Of a stretch of DNA of 8,833 nt, positions 1-4,923 are shown piece after piece. Positions within the stretch are counted from its first letter, which is position 1, and each line of letters opens with the position of its first letter. The position numbers were made by a program, and so were the translations under genes. The notes under the pieces were generated by a model. It saw only the letters and a list, made by a program, of their open reading frames with translations. It searched no databases and had not been told where the DNA came from. The stretch is from Dehalococcoidia bacterium (GTDB lineage Bacteria; Chloroflexota; Dehalococcoidia; SAR202; UBA11138), in contig JAAXHY010000544.1 of the NCBI GenBank assembly GCA_012270665.1, positions 1 to 8,833 on the forward strand, read 5' to 3'.

Positions 1-178
1 TCGTCATAGACGGCGGCATCACCGCCCAGTAGCGCGGTGACAGTCTTATCGCCAAAGACTCGCAACCACCCCGGTTCTTGGGATCGGGAGCAAGAAGGAA
101 GTCCGTCTCAGGAGTCGCGCGAATTTCGAGGACGCGAGGTCGCCGACCCTTGTTCTCACCCTGCTTTGCCGCCTCATG
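1..178 (-). pseudogene. Possible frameshifted gene fragment running off the left edge
   Basis: On the minus strand, one frame is open from position 178 (just after a TAG at 179-181) to the edge, and its first 35 or so codons read like ordinary protein (for example VLEIRATPETDFLLAPDPKN). Another minus frame reads convincingly from about position 78 to the edge (WLRVFGDKTVTALLGG, then DAAVYD). The two join into one plausible protein if one G is added to the GGGG run at 69-72. No ATG, GTG or TTG with a ribosome binding site precedes the first part, so the start is lost or lies beyond another lesion. I do not recognise the family. The plus-strand frames here are closed early by stops. This could also be plain intergenic DNA that happens to be open; confidence is low. 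Confidence 0.3.
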
Positions 179-185
179 CTACACT
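177..185 (+). promoter_or_regulatory. Possible extended -10 promoter for the 224-972 gene pair
   Basis: TGC followed by TACACT at 180-185 fits an extended -10 element (TGn plus a TATAAT-like hexamer with 4 of 6 matches). No good -35 hexamer lies 16-18 bp upstream, as expected for the extended type. Initiation would fall near 192 and give a leader of about 32 nt that carries the ribosome binding site AGGAG at 212-216. The assignment rests on the motif alone. Confidence 0.3.
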
Positions 186-223
186 TCTGATGGGTCGAAT
201 TGGACTGAGATAGGAGATTCTTC

Positions 224-448
224 ATGACATCTAATCTCAAAATTGAGAACACAGAAGCGCCGGAGCCGCGTTTTGTCTCCGAAGACGAATGGCGAGAAAT
301 GGCGGAAATGCGAGCGCGTGAGTACTTTAATATGAGCCTTGAAGAATTCTTCAAGGCGTGGAAAGCTGGAGAATTCGAGGATGACGTTGGAAGACATGTC
401 AGGTCCACCAGTCTGGCGATGATGATGCCAGAATATTGGAATACCTGA
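224..448 (+). CDS. Small acidic hypothetical protein, first gene of a two-gene module (antitoxin-like)
   Basis: This gene encodes 74 residues. ATG at 224 is preceded by AGGAG at 212-216 with 7 nt spacing, which supports this start. The protein is charged and probably helical: residues 18-50 (EDEWREMAEMRAREYF, then SLEEFFKAWKAGEFEDD) look like an alpha-helical segment followed by an acidic tail and a short hydrophobic stretch (SLAMMMPEYW, 63-72). It has no membrane segment or signal peptide. Its TGA stop shares its last base with the ATG of the next gene, so the two are probably translationally coupled. Small size, acidic helical character and position ahead of a slightly larger partner resemble type II antitoxin genes, but no DNA-binding fold is visible and this is inference. 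A 22-bp perfect palindrome lies inside the coding region at 336-357. I do not recognise a named family. Confidence 0.75.
   Translation: MTSNLKIENTEAPEPRFVSEDEWREMAEMRAREYFNMSLEEFFKAWKAGEFEDDVGRHVRSTSLAMMMPEYWNT
336..357. repeat. 22-bp perfect palindrome inside the small 5' gene
   Basis: The half-site GCCTTGAAGAA (336-346) is followed directly by its exact reverse complement (347-357). In RNA it would form a 9-bp hairpin with an AAUU loop. It encodes SLEEFFKA in the 74-aa protein, so part of the symmetry may come from the Glu-Glu-Phe-Phe codons (GAA GAA TTC TTC), but the outer base pairs need not follow from that. It could be an operator, an attenuating mRNA hairpin or chance. Confidence 0.6.
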
Positions 449-972
449 TGGTTAGCAGAACGCCAGCCGAAGCTGTCAATAGCTATATCGAATCAATCCA
501 ACTCGCCATTTCGTGCATAACATACTCTGTGGTCACTGTAAGAGGCGGCTACTACCCTTCCGATAGACCCCATACTTTGAGCTTGAACGATGGCTCGCCT
601 GTCAGACTCGGTGGAATCTCAAGGCTTCGGCTGTTGATAGAGCAACAATATCGCGTTTTGCAACTTGATACGCCAACCGGTTTGTGGACCGTGGATGTAG
701 TGAACTACCAATACGCAGTTTTCGACACTAACGATAGAGAAGTCTTAGCGTATCACTGGCATCCAGTAGGACAGAGCCCTGTTGTAACTCCCCATCTCCA
801 TATCGGTCATGGCGCGATGGCAGGGCGTCCCGAAATCGGCAACGCCCATCTGCCAACGGGCCATGTATCCACCATCGAAATTTTGCGGATGCTTATCAGG
901 GACTTTGCAGTGGTCCCTCGACGGCGTGACTGGGAATCCGTGTTGGATGAGGCGCTCGATCCCACCACCTGA
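448..972 (+). CDS. Conserved-looking histidine-rich hypothetical protein, second gene of the module
   Basis: This gene encodes 174 residues from ATG 448. That ATG overlaps the stop of the preceding gene as TGATG, which suggests reinitiation; there is no strong ribosome binding site. An in-frame TTG at 436 is possible but less likely. The N-terminal 25 residues look helical. Residues 70-103 look beta-rich (VLQLDTPTGLWTVDVVNYQY). A histidine cluster follows: HWH at 103-105 and HLHIGH at 116-121, then LPTGHVS at 135-141. A C-terminal helix with VPRRRDW at 156-162 ends the protein. Clustered histidines could bind a metal or be catalytic, but I recognise no family. Pairing with the short acidic partner hints at a toxin-antitoxin-like or other two-component accessory module; this is inference. 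Local GC is low: 25 of 60 bases at 481-540 are G or C, against 44 of 60 at 5161-5220 in the monooxygenase gene. That is consistent with horizontal acquisition. Confidence 0.75.
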   Translation: MVSRTPAEAVNSYIESIQLAISCITYSVVTVRGGYYPSDRPHTLSLNDGSPVRLGGISRLRLLIEQQYRVLQLDTPTGLWTVDVVNYQYAVFDTNDREVLAYHWHPVGQSPVVTPHLHIGHGAMAGRPEIGNAHLPTGHVSTIEILRMLIRDFAVVPRRRDWESVLDEALDPTT

Positions 973-981
973 TAGATGGCC

Positions 982-1344
982 TCAGTAATGCTGATCCAGC
1001 AGTATCGGGTTGCCGTCGGGATCCGCCAACACCGCGCTGCACGGCCCCGTCGTCGTCATGTCCGCCTCTGACCGAAACTCGACCCCCGATTCCTTGAGCG
1101 TCTGCTGTATCGGACGCAGATCCTCAGGGTTGAAGGTGAGGATGTTCTCATCGAACATCCCCTGAAACAGTCCGATTGCCGCGCTTTCATTCTTCAGGAT
1201 TCGCCACTTGTGCGTATCGCTATCTGCGAACGCCTCATTCATGTGGCCGCCGTCTATAACCTCGAACCCGAACTTCTCGTAGAAGTCCAGGGACGCGGAT
1301 ATATCCTTGACGGCCAGACTAACCGAGAACTGTCCGAGATTCAT
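982..1344 (-). CDS. VOC (glyoxalase/bleomycin-resistance/dioxygenase) superfamily protein
   Basis: This gene encodes 120 residues, the usual size of a single-unit VOC protein that dimerises to form two active-site clefts. ATG at 1344 is preceded by AAGGGAG (1349-1355, minus strand), a good binding site. The paired beta-alpha-beta-beta-beta modules are visible. The first is residues 5-61 (FSVSLAVKDISASLDFYEKF, then GFEVIDGG and AAIGLFQG). The second is 76-118, ending in the hallmark ADPDGNPILLDQ. The usual metal ligands look altered: the first-strand His/Gln position is Ser7 and the C-terminal Glu is Asp117. It may therefore be a non-metal binding or scavenging protein rather than glyoxalase I. 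The substrate cannot be named. It stands alone, tail-to-tail with the 448-972 gene and divergent from the 1484-1882 gene. Confidence 0.88.
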   Translation of the reverse strand: MNLGQFSVSLAVKDISASLDFYEKFGFEVIDGGHMNEAFADSDTHKWRILKNESAAIGLFQGMFDENILTFNPEDLRPIQQTLKESGVEFRSEADMTTTGPCSAVLADPDGNPILLDQHY

Positions 1345-1355
1345 GTTTCTCCCTT

Positions 1356-1367
1356 GATAGTGCTATC
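1356..1367. repeat. Short inverted repeat in the VOC gene leader
   Basis: GATAG and CTATC flank a 2-nt spacer (GATAGTGCTATC), immediately upstream of the VOC gene ribosome binding site and downstream of its candidate -10. The position would suit a repressor operator or a small leader hairpin. At 5 bp per arm it could be chance. Confidence 0.25.
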
Positions 1368-1386
1368 TGGTAATTCAAGAGCGTCT

Positions 1387-1417
1387 ATCATAGTCCGACC
1401 ATGCCCGGAATTGGCAA
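1387..1417 (-). promoter_or_regulatory. Candidate promoter for the VOC gene
   Basis: On the minus strand, TTGCCA (1412-1417) and TATGAT (1387-1392) are separated by 19 bp. Both hexamers are close to the sigma70 consensus but the spacing is longer than ideal. Initiation would fall near 1380, giving a leader of roughly 36 nt. Confidence 0.3.
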
Positions 1418-1421
1418 GGTA

Positions 1422-1427
1422 TATAAT
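1422..1427 (+). promoter_or_regulatory. Candidate -10 element for the 1484-1882 gene
   Basis: This is a perfect TATAAT with no recognisable -35 at 16-18 bp. It is arranged back to back with the candidate VOC promoter on the other strand. Initiation near 1434 would give a leader of about 50 nt. Confidence 0.35.
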
Positions 1428-1483
1428 GGCTTTGGGACGATGTCGGCACAATACTTCTGTTAGCGAGAGTGGGAAGTATCCGT

Positions 1484-1882
1484 ATGAGATCCCTCAAGAA
1501 AAATCCTCATCCGCTCTATTACCTGCTGGGAACGGCTCTGCTGGGCGCACTGGCGTTGGCGATCTTCGAGGCCAATACCTACTATATGAGGAACCGGGTT
1601 CTTGAGAGCGTTTATGGAGCGAGTCCTCACCGGGTACCCTGCGACAAGCTGCCTACCCCCGACGAAGTGCGGCGGGTTCTTTCCGAACACTCACAAGTCG
1701 TCAGCGAGATAAAGTCAATCAACCCAGGATTTACCGTCGTGGAAATAAACACGATGAAATGCCCGGGCAAGGCCGACATTCTCATCCTGTACGCGTCCGC
1801 CAGTGACAGGGAAGCTATCAAAGCGATACTGGGAGATGGAAGATACCTCTACGGAGTTCCTTACAATATGAAGAACATATAG
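1484..1882 (+). CDS. Small membrane-anchored hypothetical protein
   Basis: This gene encodes 132 residues from ATG 1484, chosen because GGAAG at 1472-1476 lies 7 nt upstream; a GTG at 1469 would add five residues but has a poorer site. A basic N-terminus (MRSLKKNPH) precedes one hydrophobic helix at about residues 11-30 (LYYLLGTALLGALALAIFEA), predicting N-in, C-out topology. The outside domain of about 100 residues contains LPTPDEVRRVL (56-66), a beta-rich core (FTVVEINT and ADILILYASA) and two cysteines, C53 and C93, which could form a disulfide. It has no lipobox and no recognisable family. The gene is alone on this strand and faces the LRR gene convergently, with 62 bp between them and no clear terminator. 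Function unknown. Confidence 0.75.
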   Translation: MRSLKKNPHPLYYLLGTALLGALALAIFEANTYYMRNRVLESVYGASPHRVPCDKLPTPDEVRRVLSEHSQVVSEIKSINPGFTVVEINTMKCPGKADILILYASASDREAIKAILGDGRYLYGVPYNMKNI

Positions 1883-1944
1883 CTCTTTGCGATGCTGGGT
1901 CACCCTATTAACCAGTTGCTTGATAATACCCGGATACAAGGGCT

Positions 1945-2793
1945 TCACCGTCCATCGCAGAACGGCAAATCTCCCAGAAAACCGTCAACGTCCCGCAGTG
2001 CCTCCGGGATACATCCGCTCAGCCTGTTGTCCTCGATATTGACGTAGTTGAGGTTCGGCAGGCTCATCAGCGCCCCGGTTATATCTCCTGCCAGTCGGTT
2101 GTCCGCGATGACCAGCCACTCAAGCCCCTCCAGGTCTCCGAGCTGAGCCGGAATCGTCCCGGTGAGTTGGTTGGCGCTGAGATCAAGCGACACGAGGCGC
2201 GCGAGCTGCCCGAGTTCAGCCGGAATCGTCCCGGTGAGTTGGTTGTCGCCCAGGTCGAGAGTGTCCAGGTTCGCCAGATGTCCGAGTTCAGAAGGAATTT
2301 CGCCACTCAGGTCATTGCCGTACAGATGCAAATACCTCAGTTCGGACAGTTCACCCAGCTCGGACGGGACTATTCCCGTCAGTCCGGACGTCGTCAGATT
2401 GAGAGAAAGAACACGAGGCAGTGAACCGCCTACGACGACTCCCTCCCACTCCGACACGGGAACATCCTCGCTCCAGTCCAGGTTGGCGTCGCCTGCGAGT
2501 TCGGCCCGGATGGATAGGAGTATCGCGCAGTCGCCTGCAAGTCCTTCCGAATCCGAACATTCCACAGGGGATACCGGCGCGGTGATTTCCGAGCCGATGC
2601 CAATACCGGGCCCTACGTCACCCTGTATCCGAGTGGACACGGAAATCAATCCCCGTTCTTCTGACGTCACTGCGAACGCGAGCGCGCCGGCGATGATCAC
2701 CACGATCACTATCTGGGCGATCAGGAACTCACGCGACCAGGCGCCTACCCTGTTGTCGCCCGGGTCCGGCTGTTGATCAGTGTGCGATGGCAC
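1945..2793 (-). CDS. Membrane-anchored plant-type leucine-rich-repeat protein
   Basis: This gene encodes 282 residues. A short polar N-terminus is followed by one hydrophobic helix at 23-42 (FLIAQIVIVVIIAGALAFAV), so the rest is probably outside the cytoplasm. A cap-like segment at 88-124 (DCAILLSIRAEL, then LDWSED and SEWEGVVV) resembles the N-terminal cap before plant-type LRRs. Six LRRs cover about 125-271, five of them exactly 24 residues with the pattern LxxLDLxxNxLTGxIPxxLGxL. The tail carries C279, which might pair with C261. Such domains usually bind proteins or peptides; the partner is unknown. The start is GTG at 2793, inside the end of the ThDP enzyme gene (17-bp overlap), and has no strong ribosome binding site, which suggests coupling. 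Repeats 3 and 4 share a 28-bp identical DNA segment, a sign of recent repeat duplication. The fold is very clear; the role is not. Confidence 0.9.
   Translation of the reverse strand: MPSHTDQQPDPGDNRVGAWSREFLIAQIVIVVIIAGALAFAVTSEERGLISVSTRIQGDVGPGIGIGSEITAPVSPVECSDSEGLAGDCAILLSIRAELAGDANLDWSEDVPVSEWEGVVVGGSLPRVLSLNLTTSGLTGIVPSELGELSELRYLHLYGNDLSGEIPSELGHLANLDTLDLGDNQLTGTIPAELGQLARLVSLDLSANQLTGTIPAQLGDLEGLEWLVIADNRLAGDITGALMSLPNLNYVNIEDNRLSGCIPEALRDVDGFLGDLPFCDGR
2146..2245. repeat. Pair of identical 28-bp direct repeats within the LRR gene
   Basis: Positions 2146-2173 and 2218-2245 are identical over 28 bases and lie exactly 72 bp apart, one LRR unit of 24 codons. They encode NQLTGTIPA in successive repeats. 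Identity at the nucleotide level, including third codon positions, suggests recent unit duplication or gene conversion. Confidence 0.85.
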
Positions 2794-4444
2794 CGGGCAC
2801 CCAGCCGCCGTACACCGGGTACTGGCAGCAAATGAACTCGATATAGGCCGGCTGGCCGTTCTCGTTAGCGGCCAACGCGCGTTCGAGCGCCGGAACCACC
2901 TCCGAAGGCTCCGAAACTCTCTCGGTATGCAGACCTATTTCCCCGATGACCTTGGACATATCCACGTCGTCCGGGCCGAGAACCAGGTGAGTATATGGAT
3001 CATGTCCCTCGCCCCAGAAACCTGGACCGTATCCGGCGAACCCGCCGTTGCTGATATGCGCCACGGTCACACCCAGTCCCTGACGCATAGGAACCTCCAG
3101 GTTGCCAAGCATATAGCCCACACCTGCATCGCCCGTTACCGCGACGCACTGCCTTTCCGGGAAGGCAATCTTCGCGCCCATAGTCGCCGCCAGGCTGAAT
3201 CCGAGCGTGGAGACATTGCCCCACCCTAGGAAACCGCGCGGAATCAGCGTGTCATAGATGGTGCTGAGCTGGTCGCGGGTGTTGCCGGAGTCGTGCGTAA
3301 CGAACGAGTTGTAGGGATCGAGCGCCTCCATCAGGCCCGCGTAAACCCGGTATGGGTTGATTGGCTTTTCATCTGAGGCCATCGCCTCTCGGTACACCGC
3401 CAGACCCGCATCGCGAGCTTCCCGGATCTCAGCCTCTACGCCGTTCGATTCTCTCCCCTTGCCGTTCGTTCTTTCCGACACCTCCTTAGTCAACCCCCGT
3501 ATGGTGAACCCGGCGTCGCCAAGTACCGCGTGGGACATGGGATATATCTTGTTGACGTGCAACTCGTCCAGGTTGCACTGGATTATCGTCTTGTTCGCCG
3601 CGTCCGGAATCGCGTGAGTGAATCGGGCCGGGGACAGGCTCGACCCTATCGCCAGTATCAGGTCGCTCTTGTGCATGTACTCGGACGCGGGTTCACCGCG
3701 AACTCCGACGAACAGCGGGTGGTCTTCAGGGAACGTCCCCTTAGCCTTGAGCGTCGTGATGACGGGCGCGCTGACCAGTTCTACGAACGTCTTCAGGTCG
3801 TCGGAAGCCCCCGCGTAGATGACTCCCTCGCCCGCGTATATCAGCGGATTCTCGGCGTCCAGAAGCAGGTCAACCGCGATGGACACATCCGCCGGGTCGG
3901 GCGCGGACTTCCATCCCTTCACCGGCGTGTATGGGTCTGCGGTCTCGTCATATGTGCCGGCGGCGTTCGGAACCGACAGCACGACCGGGCCGGGCCTGCC
4001 GCTTCTGAGCATCGTGAAGGCGCGTCGCATGAACTCCGGCACGCGCTCCGGCCGGTCTATGTAGCCATACCATTTCGAGACCGACTTCAGGCTGGTCGTG
4101 ACGTCGAACTGGCTGTTCTCGGAACTACCGGCTGGTACACCGTCCGTAATGCAGAGGATCGGAGAGCCGTCCTCATAGGCCTGCGCCAGCCCGGCATAGG
4201 CGACCTGTATGCCCGCCGCGTTGACGCCGCCCTGCACCGTGCAGACGCCTATCCTCTCGCCGCCCGTAACCCTTGAAAAGCCGTCGGCAAGCGCAATGGC
4301 GTAGCGGTCATCCCGCATCATCACCATCGGAATGCCCTCACGTCCCAGCGCATTGTTCACCCTGCACACCGGAAAGGTCGAGACCCACTCGATCCCCTCC
4401 TGCTTCAGAATCCGGGCAATCGCGGTCGCTACATCTATCGTCAT
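2777..4444 (-). CDS. Thiamine-diphosphate-dependent enzyme, acetolactate synthase/decarboxylase-like
   Basis: This gene encodes 555 residues, typical of the acetohydroxyacid synthase / benzoylformate decarboxylase superfamily, in which ThDP cleaves or forms bonds next to 2-keto acids or aldehydes. ATG 4444 follows AAAGGAC at 4451-4457. The domain order is canonical. An N-terminal PYR domain (about 1-170) carries ALADGFSR (51-58) and SGRPGPVVLSVP (148-159). The central domain (about 185-318) carries DLILAIGSSLS. A C-terminal PP domain (about 380-545) carries the ThDP/Mg motif GDAG at 438-441 and NGG at 466-468. Two departures stand out: the catalytic glutamate of the usual RHEQ motif is aspartate (R44-D45-D46-R47), and the GDG motif reads GDA. 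The first loop, FPVCRVNNAL, also differs from the usual GGA-type loop. It is therefore unlikely to be housekeeping acetolactate synthase, and the substrate is unknown. It overlaps the LRR gene downstream. Confidence 0.9.
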   Translation of the reverse strand: MTIDVATAIARILKQEGIEWVSTFPVCRVNNALGREGIPMVMMRDDRYAIALADGFSRVTGGERIGVCTVQGGVNAAGIQVAYAGLAQAYEDGSPILCITDGVPAGSSENSQFDVTTSLKSVSKWYGYIDRPERVPEFMRRAFTMLRSGRPGPVVLSVPNAAGTYDETADPYTPVKGWKSAPDPADVSIAVDLLLDAENPLIYAGEGVIYAGASDDLKTFVELVSAPVITTLKAKGTFPEDHPLFVGVRGEPASEYMHKSDLILAIGSSLSPARFTHAIPDAANKTIIQCNLDELHVNKIYPMSHAVLGDAGFTIRGLTKEVSERTNGKGRESNGVEAEIREARDAGLAVYREAMASDEKPINPYRVYAGLMEALDPYNSFVTHDSGNTRDQLSTIYDTLIPRGFLGWGNVSTLGFSLAATMGAKIAFPERQCVAVTGDAGVGYMLGNLEVPMRQGLGVTVAHISNGGFAGYGPGFWGEGHDPYTHLVLGPDDVDMSKVIGEIGLHTERVSEPSEVVPALERALAANENGQPAYIEFICCQYPVYGGWVPGAIAH

Positions 4445-4473
4445 CTGCTAGTCCTTTCCTGCAAGAAGTTCCT

Positions 4474-4494
4474 GGGCCTGTGTAAAGTAGGCCC
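4474..4494. other. Short hairpin between the 106-aa protein gene and the ThDP enzyme gene
   Basis: GGGCCT (4474-4479) and AGGCCC (4489-4494) can pair around a 9-nt loop, 19 bp after the stop of the 106-aa gene and upstream of the ThDP enzyme's binding site. No T-run follows on the minus strand, so it is not a convincing intrinsic terminator. It may be an RNA processing or stability element, or chance. Confidence 0.3.
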
Positions 4495-4513
4495 CATCAT
4501 TGATCCGGTCCGT

Positions 4514-4834
4514 TCACTCGCTTCGGAGTCCCTCTTCCTGGCGACGGCGTTCCTGCCTCTCCTCATCGCGCCTCCGCTCTTCCCTCGCCACCTGTTCGCG
4601 GCGAAGGTCAACCGCCTGTGGCAGATATTCCGAGCCGGTTTCCCTGAGTATATCTATGTTGTCCCTGGTAATGGGATCGGACATGAGAACATTATTCACC
4701 GCGTCCCGCCGCCTCTGTTCCTTCGTTTCGGCTTCGCGTTTCTGACGCGCCTTCGTCATGAAGTAGAAGTAACCACCTACGCAGATGGCGGCGAGCGCCA
4801 GTATTATGATAAGGATGACAACAACGTTGTCCAT
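4514..4834 (-). CDS. Small membrane-anchored coiled-coil hypothetical protein
   Basis: This gene encodes 106 residues. ATG 4834 is preceded by a perfect AGGAGG at 4844-4849 (spacing 9), one of the best ribosome binding sites in the window. A single hydrophobic helix lies at about residues 4-26 (VVVILIIILALAAICVGGYF). It is followed by a highly charged, Arg/Glu-rich region that probably forms helices or a coiled coil at 28-45 and 76-103 (REERRRDEERQERRRQEE). The middle segment (DPITRDNIDILRETGSEYLP, 53-72) is more ordinary. The basic residues flanking the helix on its C-terminal side suggest that the charged tail is cytoplasmic. The low-complexity composition prevents family assignment. It sits between the monooxygenase and ThDP enzyme genes in the same direction, with gaps of 89 and 69 bp. 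It might tether or scaffold a partner, but nothing shows this. Confidence 0.75.
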   Translation of the reverse strand: MDNVVVILIIILALAAICVGGYFYFMTKARQKREAETKEQRRRDAVNNVLMSDPITRDNIDILRETGSEYLPQAVDLRREQVAREERRRDEERQERRRQEEGLRSE

Positions 4835-4869
4835 TTCTCGCGGCCTCCTTGTTTCTATTGGGGTGCGTC

Positions 4870-4910
4870 TCGAGCCTACTCCAAGCTACTGACAGCCGAA
4901 GTAGGCTCGA
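4870..4910 (-). other. Intercistronic hairpin after the flavin monooxygenase gene
   Basis: TCGAGCCTACT at 4870-4880 is the exact reverse complement of 4900-4910, giving an 11-bp perfect stem around a 19-nt loop. It begins 13 bp after the stop of the monooxygenase gene. No T-run follows on the minus strand, so it is not a classical Rho-independent terminator. It could protect the upstream message end, reduce read-through or be bound by a protein. The loop contains another CTACT/AGTAG element that allows a weaker alternative pairing. Confidence 0.6.
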
Positions 4911-4923
4911 TCTCATTCAAGAA

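Noticed and set aside
46..408. Minus-strand open frame of 120 codons opposite the small 5' gene
   Set aside because: It is Ser/Arg-rich, lacks a ribosome binding site, and the plus-strand gene has a good one and a coupled partner.
1883..1944. Search for a shared terminator between the convergent 1484-1882 and LRR genes
   Set aside because: Only a GGGT/ACCC pair with a one-base loop and weak partial stems are present; no usable hairpin or T-run.
3530..4276. Plus-strand open frame (about 248 codons) opposite the ThDP enzyme gene
   Set aside because: It is an antisense shadow; the opposite strand carries all the conserved ThDP-enzyme motifs.
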